A stretch of 64,000 nucleotides of DNA, taken from NCBI RefSeq assembly GCF_900100205.1, contig NZ_FNEQ01000007.1:62001-126000 (forward strand), given 5' to 3'. The notes under the pieces were generated by a model that did not search any database, was not told where the DNA came from, and worked only from the letters and a program-made list of their open reading frames with translations. Source of the stretch: Duganella sp. OV510. Lineage in GTDB: Bacteria > Pseudomonadota > Gammaproteobacteria > Burkholderiales > Burkholderiaceae_D. This document shows positions 1-8,021 of the stretch, one piece after another. Position 1 is the stretch's first letter. The number at the start of each line of letters is the position of its first letter. The position numbers and the translations under genes are program-made.

Positions 1-1
1 G

Positions 2-175
2 TCGGCGGTGCTGTTCGGCGCGCTGACGCAGGGTGGCTTCGACCTGTCGCTGGAGAAGCAGAACATTCCGCCGGAAACCGTGATCCTGATTCAGGGCTTG
101 ATTATCCTGTTCTGCGGCGCGATGGAAAACCTGTACGCGCCGGTCATCGCCAAAGCGCTGAAATTCAAGAAGTGA
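2..175 (+). CDS. Nucleoside-type ABC transporter permease, C-terminal fragment
   Basis: Only the last 57 codons lie in the window; the gene enters from the left edge and ends at TGA 173-175. The visible peptide contains a hydrophobic segment (VILIQGLIILFCGAMENL) followed by a short basic tail ending KFKK, as expected for the last membrane helix of a BPD_transp_2 permease. The next gene, 7 nt downstream, is a second permease of the same superfamily. Paired permeases of this kind belong to BmpA-type nucleoside importers (YufP/YufQ), so this is probably the larger permease. The binding protein and ATPase genes should lie to the left of the window. Confidence 0.75.
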   Translation, partial: SAVLFGALTQGGFDLSLEKQNIPPETVILIQGLIILFCGAMENLYAPVIAKALKFKK

Positions 176-182
176 GGACGAT

Positions 183-1154
183 ATGACTTTAGACGACCTG
201 CATATCGGCAGCATCCTGGTATCCACCGTGCGCAACGCGCCGGTGCTGATTTTCGCCGGCATGGCCGGCCTGTTCGCCGAACGCTCCGGCGTGATCGACA
301 TCGGCCTGGAAGGCAAGATCCTGGCGTCGGCCTTCGTCTCGGCGGCGGTGGCCTACACCACGCAGAATCCATGGAACGGCGTGATGGCCGGCATCCTGGT
401 GTCGGTGCTGCTGGCAACGCTGCAAGCCTATGTGGCGATTACCCAGAAGGGCAATCAGCTGGTGGCCGGCATCGCCATCAACATCGCCATGAGCGGCCTG
501 ACTTTCGTCGTGGCGCAGTACATCTTCCAGCAGGGCGGCCGTACGCCGGACCTGGGCTCGGCGCGCTTGTTCGACGTGGTACTGCCTGGCTCCGCCGCAG
601 TGGAGCACATTCCCTTCATCGGCTGGCTGTACGCGCACCTGATCGGCGGCCACTCGGTGCTGGTGTACCTGGCTTTCCTGCTGGTGCCGCTGGTGCACTG
701 GGTGATCTACCACAGCCGCTTCGGCCTGCGCCTGCGCGCCTGCGGCGAGAACCCGCATGCGGCCGATGCGGCCGGCGTCAACGTCGAGCGCCAGCGCTAT
801 ATGGCGATGATCATTGCCGGCGTGCTGTGCTCCTTCTCGGGCGCCTACCTGTCGATCGTGCAGAGCGGCTTCTTCCTGCGCGACATGTCGGCCGGCGCCG
901 GCTACCTGGCGCTGACCGCCATGGTGTTCGGTAACTGGCGTCCGCTGTACACCTTCCTCGGCTGCCTGATGTTCGGCTTCTTCGGTGCGGTGCAGATCCA
1001 GATCGAAGGCGTGGAACTGCCAGTGATCGGCCGCGTGCCGGGCGCGCTGATCCAGATGGTGCCATACGTGCTGACGGTGATCGTGCTGGCAGGCCTGATG
1101 GCCAAGTCGGTGGCGCCAAAAGCGCTCGGCACGCCGTTCGTCAAGTCGCGTTAA
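183..1154 (+). CDS. ABC transporter permease, nucleoside (YufQ-like) type
   Basis: This 323-residue inner-membrane protein is almost entirely hydrophobic, with about eight to ten likely membrane helices. Near residues 34-48 it carries FAERSGVIDIGLEGK, the conserved N-terminal motif of BPD_transp_2 permeases of the sugar/nucleoside class. The segment RACGENPHAADAAGV around residues 184-198 is the cytoplasmic coupling loop typical of this family. The start has a GAGGAC Shine-Dalgarno sequence, and the gene follows the upstream permease by 7 nt, so the two are one operon. The purine-degradation genes nearby make nucleosides or purine bases the likely substrate; that is inference. The 3' end overlaps the convergent cytochrome gene by 4 nt. 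Confidence 0.85.
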   Translation: MTLDDLHIGSILVSTVRNAPVLIFAGMAGLFAERSGVIDIGLEGKILASAFVSAAVAYTTQNPWNGVMAGILVSVLLATLQAYVAITQKGNQLVAGIAINIAMSGLTFVVAQYIFQQGGRTPDLGSARLFDVVLPGSAAVEHIPFIGWLYAHLIGGHSVLVYLAFLLVPLVHWVIYHSRFGLRLRACGENPHAADAAGVNVERQRYMAMIIAGVLCSFSGAYLSIVQSGFFLRDMSAGAGYLALTAMVFGNWRPLYTFLGCLMFGFFGAVQIQIEGVELPVIGRVPGALIQMVPYVLTVIVLAGLMAKSVAPKALGTPFVKSR

Positions 1155-1507
1155 AAACTCTTCATATAGGACAGCAGGTCGGCGACCTGCTGTTCATCCT
1201 TGATTCCCCAGAAGCGCATGCTGGTGCCTGGCACGACGTCGTGCGGCGCGCGCAGATATGCCGCCAGGTTCTTCTCGGTCCACACCAGGCCCGACTTCTT
1301 CATCGCTTCCGAATACTTGTAATCTTTCGTCGACGCCGCCTTGCGGCCGATGATGGCGTTCAGCTGCGGGCCGTAACCCGCACTCGCATACGGTCCCACC
1401 GCGTGGCAGGAAGCGCAGCGCTGGAACAGCCGGGCGCCGTTCTTCGGATCACCGGCGGCGTGGGCCTGGCTCGCGGCCAGCAGTGCAATCAACAACAGTC
1501 TTTTCAT
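1151..1507 (-). CDS. Periplasmic class I cytochrome c
   Basis: The 118-residue protein starts with a Sec signal peptide (about residues 1-17, ending AHA). The mature domain has one haem-attachment motif, CASCH (C31, C34, H35), and a likely distal ligand Met97 in GTSMRF. The LNAIIGRKA segment after the haem site is typical of the mitochondrial-like/c2 class of soluble cytochrome c. It would shuttle electrons in the periplasm; the partner is unknown. It overlaps the start region of the NudK-like gene's last codons (1504-1507) and may be cotranscribed with it, although the functions look unrelated. Confidence 0.85.
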   Translation of the reverse strand: MKRLLLIALLAASQAHAAGDPKNGARLFQRCASCHAVGPYASAGYGPQLNAIIGRKAASTKDYKYSEAMKKSGLVWTEKNLAAYLRAPHDVVPGTSMRFWGIKDEQQVADLLSYMKSF

Positions 1508-2079
1508 AACAAATGTAGCGCCGCGTATTGCAGCAGCATGATGGTTTTACCGTCGGCGATCTCGCCCGAGGCGATCATCTGGAGCGCGCGTTCAAACGGC
1601 AGCTCCAGCACCTCGATATCCTCGCCCTCTTCCGCAATGCCGCCACCCTGGCCGGCGCGCGAGGCGGCATCGTATTCCGCCACGAAGAAGTATAGGCGCT
1701 CTGTCACCGAACCGGGGCTCATAAAGGCTTCAAACACCTTGCGCACGTCACTGACGCGGTAGCCGGTCTCCTCTTCCACCTCGGCCTTGATGCGCTCCTC
1801 CGGGCTGGCCTGGTCCAGCAGACCGGCCGCCGTCTCGATCAGGAAGCCGTCATGGCCATTGCCATACGTCGGGAAGCGGAACTGCCGCACCAGCAGCACC
1901 GTGCGCTGCGCGCGGTTGTACAGCAGGATGGTGGCGCCGTTGCCGCGATCATAGGTTTCACGCGTCTGGCGCTGCCAGCTGCCGTCGCTGCGGCGATAGT
2001 CGAAGGTAGTCTTCTTTAGCAGGAACCAGTCGTCGGACAAGGTTTCTACCTGGTGGATGCGGACTCGGTCTTCGGGCAT
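1504..2079 (-). CDS. nudK: Nudix hydrolase, NudK (GDP-mannose pyrophosphatase)-like
   Basis: The protein is 191 residues from the chosen ATG, which has an AGGAGA Shine-Dalgarno sequence 6-7 nt upstream; an in-frame ATG at 2118 adds 13 residues but lacks one. The Nudix box spans about residues 86-107 ([12 protein letters not shown]...EVEEETGY). The REUXEE arginine position is Ala, whereas E. coli NudK as I recall it has Lys there. The following block [17 protein letters not shown] closely resembles the NudK dimer/active-site loop. NudK enzymes cleave GDP-mannose and related sugar nucleotides to GMP and sugar phosphate; ADP-ribose activity is an alternative. It is divergent from the DeoR gene and shares its control region. 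Confidence 0.82.
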   Translation of the reverse strand: MPEDRVRIHQVETLSDDWFLLKKTTFDYRRSDGSWQRQTRETYDRGNGATILLYNRAQRTVLLVRQFRFPTYGNGHDGFLIETAAGLLDQASPEERIKAEVEEETGYRVSDVRKVFEAFMSPGSVTERLYFFVAEYDAASRAGQGGGIAEEGEDIEVLELPFERALQMIASGEIADGKTIMLLQYAALHLL

Positions 2080-2110
2080 GGCGCTCTCCTGGTTGCGTTT
2101 TTTTACGATA

Positions 2111-2150
2111 TCATGCAATATCGTGCAACATCAAGATAATTCGTGCATAT
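2111..2150. promoter_or_regulatory. 10-bp-periodic TCRTGCA repeats in the nudK/deoR divergent region
   Basis: Four consecutive 10-nt units begin with TC at 2111, 2121, 2131 and 2141: TCATGCAATA, TCGTGCAACA, TCAAGATAAT, TCGTGCATAT. Three carry TCRTGCA. The spacing of one helical turn places the units on the same DNA face, as for oligomeric DeoR-type repressors that bind direct repeats. The array lies between the nudK and deoR starts and reaches the deoR start codon, so it could control both genes. The operator role is inferred from position and periodicity only. Confidence 0.45.
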
Positions 2151-2922
2151 GCTGACACGCCAACGCAAGGAACTACTGCTCGCCCGCCTGAAGCGGGACG
2201 GGCAGATCGTCGCCCGCTCGCTCAGCGAGGAACTGGGCTTGTCCGAGGACACCATCCGCCGCGACCTGCGCGAGCTGGCTGCCGAAGGCCTGCTGCAGCG
2301 GGTGCACGGCGGCGCGTTGCCGCTAGACCCGCCGCTGCCCCCCTCGCCGGCGCTGGGCAACTTCAGCGAGCGCCAACAGATCTCCAGCGACGCCAAGCCG
2401 GCCATCGCGCGCGCGGCTGCTGCCATGATCACCCCCGGCCAGGTGGTGTTCATCGACGGCGGCACCACCGCCGTGCAACTGGCGCGCGCGCTGCCGCCGA
2501 CATTGCGCTGCACAGTGGTGACGCACAGCCCATCGGTGGCGGTGGAGCTGGCCGAGCATCCGCTGGTGGAAGTGATCCTGATCGGCGGCCGGCTGTTCAA
2601 GCACTCGATCGTGGCGATGGGGCCGGCGGCGCTGGAGGCCATCGCGCAGATCCGCACCGACATCTACTTCATGGGCGTGTGCAGCCTGCATCCGGAGTCC
2701 GGTATCAGCACAGGCGATTTCGACGAGGCTGGAGTCAAGCGCGCCATCAGCAATATGGCGCAACGCACGGTGGTGCTGGCGTCGCCGGAAAAGCTGGATA
2801 CCGCCTCTCCGTATCAGATTGCACCGCTGTCGCAAGTCAGCGCCATCATTGTCAACGGCGATGCGCCGGAAACGCTGCTGGCGCGCTATCGTGAACTCGG
2901 TATCGACGTCACCAAGGCTTAA
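2143..2922 (+). CDS. DeoR/GlpR-family transcriptional regulator
   Basis: This 259-residue protein has the DeoR layout. An N-terminal winged helix-turn-helix lies at about residues 5-57, with the family signature around LSEDTIRRDLRELAAEGLLQRVHGGAL. The C-terminal DeoRC sensor domain includes FIDGGTTAVQLAR and the GD(F/E) stretch near residues 190-195. DeoR proteins usually sense phosphorylated sugars or sugar-nucleotide intermediates. The reading frame opens with GTG at 2143, with an ATG two codons later at 2149; either could be used, since no strong Shine-Dalgarno decides it. Its target is not known. The periodic repeats at its own start suggest autoregulation and control of the divergent Nudix gene. 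Confidence 0.9.
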   Translation: MHMLTRQRKELLLARLKRDGQIVARSLSEELGLSEDTIRRDLRELAAEGLLQRVHGGALPLDPPLPPSPALGNFSERQQISSDAKPAIARAAAAMITPGQVVFIDGGTTAVQLARALPPTLRCTVVTHSPSVAVELAEHPLVEVILIGGRLFKHSIVAMGPAALEAIAQIRTDIYFMGVCSLHPESGISTGDFDEAGVKRAISNMAQRTVVLASPEKLDTASPYQIAPLSQVSAIIVNGDAPETLLARYRELGIDVTKA

Positions 2923-2945
2923 CATTTGTATGGCAAACTGACTGG

Positions 2946-3851
2946 ATGACGAAGTCTCACGCTTTAAGAAATACCTGGCGCATGCTGTTGCTGGCTTCAT
3001 GGTTGACGGCTGCAAGCTGCGGCGCCGTGACGCGCGTGGTGTATCCCCTCACCAGCCTCGATGACGCCGACAGCCGCTACGAATACGACTGGGCTGTGTT
3101 GCGCGCGGCCTTGCAGAAAACCGAGCCACGTTATGGGCCGTTCGAGTTGCGCCAGTCGACGCAGGCGATGTCGCCTGCACGCGTGGCGCAGGAATTGATG
3201 ATGCCCGGAGGCCGCATCAACGTCTTCGCGCGCGCCACCTCGCCGGAACTTGAGCAGCAATTCCTGCCGGTGCGGCTGCCGATCGACAAAGGCTTGCTGG
3301 GCTACCGCATGTTCCTGGTACGCGAAGAAGACCTGCCGCGCTTTGCCGCAGTGCGCACACTGGACGACCTGCGCAAGCTGCGCGCCGGTCAGGGCAAGGC
3401 GTGGATCGATGTACCACTGCTGCGTGGCGCCGGTTTTACGGTGGTGGAAGGAACCAGCTATCCGGGCCTGTTCGCAATGCTGAACGCCGGACGCTTCGAC
3501 TGGTTCTCGCGTGGCATCGACGAGGCGCAGCGCGAATTGCAGGAGCGCCGGACGGCCTTCCCGCAGATGACCATCGAGCCGACCTTGCTGCTGCAATATC
3601 CGCTGCCGCTGTATTTCTTCCTGCGGCGCGACGCCGAGGGCAAGCTGCTGGCGCAGCGCATTGCCGACGGTATGGAGATAATGATTAAGGACGGCTCGCT
3701 CAACACCCTGTTCCAGCAATACAAGGGAGAGAGCATCAAAGCCGGCGGGCTGGCGAAACGGCGCGTGCTGCACCTGGATAATCCGCACCTGACGCCAGAG
3801 ACACCGCTGTCACGCGGCGAACTCTGGTTCAATCCCATTAGCGGGAAGTGA
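2946..3851 (+). CDS. Periplasmic solute-binding-like protein (SBP family 3-like)
   Basis: The 301-residue product has a signal peptide at about residues 1-27 (hydrophobic stretch MLLLASWLTAAS, cleavage near CGA). The rest resembles the two-lobed periplasmic binding fold of amino-acid-type binding proteins. Recognisable elements are the LDDLRKLR helix near residues 140-147, the SYPGLFAMLNAGRFDWFSRG segment near 177-196, and the PLYFFLRRD...LAQRIADG region before a final helix. No transporter gene is adjacent. Such stand-alone proteins are common in Oxalobacteraceae and may feed signalling rather than transport. It starts 23 nt after deoR on the same strand and could be cotranscribed. The ligand is unknown. 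Confidence 0.65.
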   Translation: MTKSHALRNTWRMLLLASWLTAASCGAVTRVVYPLTSLDDADSRYEYDWAVLRAALQKTEPRYGPFELRQSTQAMSPARVAQELMMPGGRINVFARATSPELEQQFLPVRLPIDKGLLGYRMFLVREEDLPRFAAVRTLDDLRKLRAGQGKAWIDVPLLRGAGFTVVEGTSYPGLFAMLNAGRFDWFSRGIDEAQRELQERRTAFPQMTIEPTLLLQYPLPLYFFLRRDAEGKLLAQRIADGMEIMIKDGSLNTLFQQYKGESIKAGGLAKRRVLHLDNPHLTPETPLSRGELWFNPISGK

Positions 3852-4919
3852 TTACGGCCAGATAGCCTTCAGCACGGCGGCCAGGTGGTAGCCGCCCTGG
3901 ATCAGCTGCGCCTTGGCGGCGGCCGACGATGGCACCGGATAGTTGTCCGGAATCGCCAGCGGCCACACATTGTAGACTTCACCCTTCTTGCTGGTCTGCT
4001 GCGCCATCGCGCCTGGCACCACGTCGGTATAGGCCAGCTTGGCCACGGTCAGCGTCTGGTCGGCCCACTGGTATGGCCAGGTGACTGGATCGCCGCTATT
4101 TGGCGCGATTACCGGCTTGCCATCAATGACCATCTGCGCGAACTGCTCCGGCGTGCGTGCGCCGATACGGCGGAACGCGTAGTTGACTACCGTGGTGTCC
4201 CAGTACGAGTGAAATGCGCGCGTGGTCTGCGCCGGACGCGCAGGCGTCGCCGGCGTGGATGCCGGCTTGTCTTCCACCGGGCCAGCTGGAATCAGCGCCG
4301 AACTCTTGGCCGTCAGCTTGATGTCGTCCAGTTGCAGGTTGTTGCCGCCAGAGGTGCCGAAGGCTTCCTTGTCATCCAGCTGCTTCTGCGTCGGCACCAT
4401 GAAGCCGCCGCTCTTGGCCACATAGCCTTCGCCCACGTGCAGCGGCTGTGCGATGTCGCCGGTCAAATGGGTCAGCATCAGCAGCGCCTGGCGTGGCGTG
4501 AAGTTGTGCGGATTGGTGGTGGCGTCGCCCTTCCCTTGCAGCACCGCGATGCACTGCTTCAGCGTCTGCACGATGTCGTGGCCATGGGTGCCGACAGCCT
4601 TGTCCTCGTAATGCGACAGCTGGAACGGCACGTCGGTGTAGTGGTACTCGCTGTGCAGCGGATTGGCAGTGGTGTACGCCACCATCTCTTCCGTTTGCGG
4701 GCCGCAGTAAGTGCCTTTTACGCAGTCGGCCCAGGAGGCGACACCGGCCAGGCTCTCGCCCGGCAGCAGCAAGGCCTGCACTTGCTTTTCAGCGTTCGAG
4801 CCCTTGATCAGCTGGTCGGCAATCGCGCCAACCGCGCGGTGGCCGTCATTGCCCCAGGCATGGGCGTTGATGGAGACGAAGGCGCTGCTCAGCGCCAGGA
4901 TACATGCAAGCTTTTTCAT
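3852..4919 (-). CDS. Secreted S1/P1-type zinc nuclease
   Basis: This 355-residue protein has a clear signal peptide (residues 1-21, cleavage after AHA), so the mature chain begins with Trp (WGNDGHRAVG). In S1/P1 nucleases the N-terminal amino group and Trp1 bind zinc. Further family ligands are visible: the DGH histidine, SWAD near residue 62, the YHYTD block, LTHLTGDIAQPLHVG with paired His/Asp, and FHSYWDTTVV. These enzymes cut single-stranded DNA and RNA to 5'-mononucleotides and can remove 3'-phosphates. It is the last gene of a three-gene operon and overlaps the PLD gene by ATGA. A roughly 40-residue Pro/Ala/Thr-rich segment at about 210-240 looks like an inserted flexible loop. Confidence 0.88.
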   Translation of the reverse strand: MKKLACILALSSAFVSINAHAWGNDGHRAVGAIADQLIKGSNAEKQVQALLLPGESLAGVASWADCVKGTYCGPQTEEMVAYTTANPLHSEYHYTDVPFQLSHYEDKAVGTHGHDIVQTLKQCIAVLQGKGDATTNPHNFTPRQALLMLTHLTGDIAQPLHVGEGYVAKSGGFMVPTQKQLDDKEAFGTSGGNNLQLDDIKLTAKSSALIPAGPVEDKPASTPATPARPAQTTRAFHSYWDTTVVNYAFRRIGARTPEQFAQMVIDGKPVIAPNSGDPVTWPYQWADQTLTVAKLAYTDVVPGAMAQQTSKKGEVYNVWPLAIPDNYPVPSSAAAKAQLIQGGYHLAAVLKAIWP

Positions 4920-6145
4920 TCAGGACTACCTTTCGCTGGCTTTGGATATTGTTTGTTGATGTCGAGCGGCTGTGCATACGACGAGTTCCAGGTCTGCTCC
5001 TGCAATGCCGCCAGGCGCTGCGCCATCTTCTCGTTGCGCATCACCACTTCCAGGTTGCGCGACAGGTCGAAGTAGCCACCGCTCCAGTTGCTGGTGCCCA
5101 CCCACGCCACCTGGTTGTCGATCACCATGGTCTTGCTGTGGATGACGCGCGCGAACGGAATAAAGCCGGTCGACGCCACCGGCAGCGTCACCACGCGGAT
5201 TTCCACGTTCGGCAGGATAGCCAGCGATTTCAGATAGACCTGCGCCGGCTGTTCCAGGTTCCAGTTGGAGACCATCAGCTTGATCTTGACGCCACGGTTG
5301 GCGGCGGCGCGCACCGCGTTGTCGATCACCGCATAGTAAGGACGCGTGCCTTTCGGGCCATAGCTCAGCGGCGCATAGTCCAGCAGCTGGATGCGCACTT
5401 CACTCTTGGCCTGCGCCAGCAGCGCCGGCAGGCCAGCCTCGGAGTCACCCACGCCGGCCGGATTGTATTGGTGGGGGCTGGACAGCAGAAAAGCGTTTTG
5501 CTGGATGTCCGGCGCAGTAGTAGCGGTGTTCAGGGCCGGCGCAACCTGGCCGGCTGATGTCAGCGCCTGCGCGCGCCAGTCCTGGTTGAAGATGGCCAGC
5601 ACCTGGCCCACCACTTTTGGATCGGTGATGCGCAAGCCGGTTTCATGGATATGCTCAAACGAGCGCCAGTCGAAATTCTGGCTGCCGATGAAGGCGGTCG
5701 CGCCATCCACCACCAGGTACTTGGCGTGGATGATGCCGTTGCCGGTCAGCTTGTTGAAATCGAGGACGCGGAACTCCAGGTTCGGAATCGCTTTCAGGCG
5801 CTCGATGGTCGGCTTCTCCGACAGGCCGACGCCCTTCTGGTCCAGCAGGAAGCGGATCTTCACACCGCGCTTGCCGGCAGCTTCCAGGTGCTCGACCACC
5901 TTGTCGAACACGCTGCCCTGCCGGATCACCGCATAGAACTGGCCGATGACGATTTCGCTTTTGGCGTTATCAAACAGCTCGGTCCACACTTGCGCGGCGC
6001 TGCGCAGGTCATCGCTGTGCAGCGGCGTTTCGACCGGTGCGGTCTGCACCAGCTCATAGCCGGGAATCGAAAACTCGGCATGTGCCGGTGCGGCCAGCAC
6101 GCCAGCCGCCATCAGGGCGGAAACTAAAATACGGCGCATCATCAA
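4916..6145 (-). CDS. Secreted phospholipase D-superfamily protein with two HKD motifs
   Basis: The 409-residue product has a signal peptide (about residues 1-23, ending AHA) and two complete HxK(x)4D catalytic motifs, at H140-K142-D147 (IHAKYLVVDG) and H336-K338-D343 (IHSKTMVIDN). Each is followed by the GSQNFD / GTSNWS serine-asparagine element. The layout is that of a cardiolipin-synthase/PLD-like enzyme, but secreted and without membrane helices. The superfamily includes phospholipases, phosphatidyltransferases and nucleases. Its overlap by ATGA with a 5'-nucleotidase upstream and an S1/P1 nuclease downstream favours a phosphodiesterase acting on nucleic acid or phospholipid in the periplasm or outside. 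The substrate cannot be read from the sequence. Confidence 0.87.
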   Translation of the reverse strand: MMMRRILVSALMAAGVLAAPAHAEFSIPGYELVQTAPVETPLHSDDLRSAAQVWTELFDNAKSEIVIGQFYAVIRQGSVFDKVVEHLEAAGKRGVKIRFLLDQKGVGLSEKPTIERLKAIPNLEFRVLDFNKLTGNGIIHAKYLVVDGATAFIGSQNFDWRSFEHIHETGLRITDPKVVGQVLAIFNQDWRAQALTSAGQVAPALNTATTAPDIQQNAFLLSSPHQYNPAGVGDSEAGLPALLAQAKSEVRIQLLDYAPLSYGPKGTRPYYAVIDNAVRAAANRGVKIKLMVSNWNLEQPAQVYLKSLAILPNVEIRVVTLPVASTGFIPFARVIHSKTMVIDNQVAWVGTSNWSGGYFDLSRNLEVVMRNEKMAQRLAALQEQTWNSSYAQPLDINKQYPKPAKGSPE

Positions 6146-7848
6146 TCCTTTTGCACATTGTTGTAGCGAACCTGTGGCGCGGCCGCGCCGGCAGGCCTCT
6201 TGTCCTGCTCGCGCTTGACCAGATACTGCGTCAGCGCGTCGATATCGCGGATATTGGTCGGCGCGCGGTTGGCGCCCTTCTTGAAGGTCGGGAAGCCGTC
6301 GCCGCCTTCGGCCAGGAAGTTGTTGGTCACCACGCGGTAAGAGGTGTTCATGTCCAGCCGCACGCCATTCAGCTTGACGCTGTCCGGCACCAGCTTCAGC
6401 CCTTCCGGCTTGAACTCATCCCACTCGTAGCTGAAGCCATCCGACACCTGCAGCAGGCCGCGCTTCTGGTCACGGCCGCCGATCCACTGTTCTTCCAGAA
6501 GTTCGACGATCTGCGATCCGCGCAGGTTCATCGCCACCAGCGTGTTCCCGAATGGCAGCACCGCCATTGCGTGCCCCAGCGTCACCACATTGCCCGGCGC
6601 CGTCTCCAGATCCTGGCGGATGCCACCCGGATTCTGCAACGCGATCTGCGCGCCGAACGGACGACCGGCGGCCAGCATCGAATCGGCCACCAGGTCGCCC
6701 AGCGCGGATTCGCGCTTGTGGTCCTTGTCGCGCTTCACGCTCGGCACCGAAATGCTGGCCACCGGACGCGCCAGCGCGGCGAGGCTGCTGGCGCGGGCTT
6801 TCTTCAGGTAGTCGTCCAGCGCAGGGTCGGCCGGCCATTTGCCCGGCACCATGACTTCCTGCTGGGCGCTGACATCGCGCACGCTATTGCTGGCGGTATC
6901 CACCGACAGCTTGATGCGGCCCATGACGTGGCCGCCCATGTCGGACTGCGTCACCAGGCGGCCATCCACCTTGCACATATAGCCCTGGTGCGAGTGGCCG
7001 CTGATGACCAGGCGGATGGCCGGATCGAGACGCTTGACCACGTCGACAATCGGCCCTTGCAGATTGGCGCAATCCTGCTGATCGAATTTATCGGTGGTGC
7101 GGCCGCCCTGATGGATCAACACCACGAACACGCCCACGCCTTCCTTGCGCAGTTCCGGCAGCTGGCGGTTGATGGCGTCCGCCTCGTCGACAAATTCCAG
7201 GCCGGCGATGCCGGAAGCCAGCGCCGATTCCGCCGTCTCGCGCAGCACGGTGCCAATGAAGCCGATCTTCACGCCGTGCGCGGTTTCGATTTTATACGCC
7301 GGCAGCACCGGCTTGCGGGTGGCCATGTCGATCACGTTCGCCGCCAGGTACTGGAACTGCGCCCCCTGGTAAGGGCCGTCAAATTTGCAGGCCTTGTCGG
7401 CGCGCGGCGACATGCAGCCGCCCTTCTGCTGGCGCAGCAGTTCGATGCGGCCCTGGTCGAATTCGTGATTGCCGACCGAGGTGGCGCGCATGCCCAGCAG
7501 GTTCATCGCGCCGATGGTCGGCTCGTCGGCCCACATCGAAGAGATGGCCGGACTGGCGCCGACCAGGTCACCGGCGCCGACCAGCAGCAGCTCGGGATCT
7601 TCCTTGCGCCACGCCTGCAACGCCGCTCCCAGCGTATCGATGCCGCCGGCGGTGATGACGCGCTCGCCGCCGCCCTTGGCGCTGTCCCAGGTGTATTTGC
7701 TGGCTTCCAGGTTGCCGTGGAAATCGTTCAGCGCCACCAGCTGGATCTCGGTCACGCCAGGCGGCAACGGCTGCTTCGGTCCCAGTGCGCAACCGCCCAA
7801 CAAGGCAGCCAGCACCAGGCCGGCAAGCGGGCTCAAATGTTTAGTCAT
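6142..7848 (-). CDS. 5'-nucleotidase/UshA-family lipoprotein
   Basis: The chosen start gives 568 residues and places a lipoprotein signal peptide first (MTKHLSPLAG..., lipobox LGGC). Starts at 7890 or 7878 would add 14 or 10 residues ahead of it and lack good Shine-Dalgarno sequences. The N-terminal metallophosphatase domain shows LNDFHGNLE, GAGDLVGASP, GNHEFDQG and SGHSHQGY metal-ligand blocks. The C-terminal domain contains the substrate-binding NPGGIR and the FLAEGGDGFPTF block characteristic of UshA-type 5'-nucleotidases. It should dephosphorylate nucleotides to nucleosides at the outer membrane or in the periplasm. It heads the operon with the PLD-like and S1/P1 nuclease genes, so the module would break nucleic acid down to nucleosides and phosphate. 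Confidence 0.88.
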   Translation of the reverse strand: MTKHLSPLAGLVLAALLGGCALGPKQPLPPGVTEIQLVALNDFHGNLEASKYTWDSAKGGGERVITAGGIDTLGAALQAWRKEDPELLLVGAGDLVGASPAISSMWADEPTIGAMNLLGMRATSVGNHEFDQGRIELLRQQKGGCMSPRADKACKFDGPYQGAQFQYLAANVIDMATRKPVLPAYKIETAHGVKIGFIGTVLRETAESALASGIAGLEFVDEADAINRQLPELRKEGVGVFVVLIHQGGRTTDKFDQQDCANLQGPIVDVVKRLDPAIRLVISGHSHQGYMCKVDGRLVTQSDMGGHVMGRIKLSVDTASNSVRDVSAQQEVMVPGKWPADPALDDYLKKARASSLAALARPVASISVPSVKRDKDHKRESALGDLVADSMLAAGRPFGAQIALQNPGGIRQDLETAPGNVVTLGHAMAVLPFGNTLVAMNLRGSQIVELLEEQWIGGRDQKRGLLQVSDGFSYEWDEFKPEGLKLVPDSVKLNGVRLDMNTSYRVVTNNFLAEGGDGFPTFKKGANRAPTNIRDIDALTQYLVKREQDKRPAGAAAPQVRYNNVQKD

Positions 7849-7945
7849 TGCTGTAAATTGCTGTGGTGAATCGGTCATTGTACCGTCCAAACCGCCTTGC
7901 GCAGAGCGGAAAATAATACGTTACAAAATGCGGCGCCAAATGAAA

Positions 7946-7978
7946 AACACCCTATAAGTACAGGACTTATAGGGTGTT
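7946..7978 (-). terminator. Rho-independent terminator after the TonB receptor gene
   Basis: A perfect 14-bp stem (AACACCCTATAAGT pairing with ACTTATAGGGTGTT) encloses a 5-nt loop. On the minus strand it is followed by a T-rich run, and it lies 44 nt past the stop of the receptor gene. It separates the receptor transcript from the nucleotidase operon, which is on the same strand. Confidence 0.85.
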
Positions 7979-8021
7979 GTGCGTGCATCAGAGGCGGGCC
8001 GCAACCCGCCGCGATGAACGA

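Noticed and set aside
6037..7869. Plus-strand open frame of 610 codons
   Set aside because: Exact antisense of the 5'-nucleotidase; sequence is a His/Arg/Gln-rich shadow typical of high-GC antisense frames.
7946..7978. 33-nt palindrome as a mobile or regulatory element
   Set aside because: Position after the receptor stop with a T-run on the minus strand fits an ordinary terminator.
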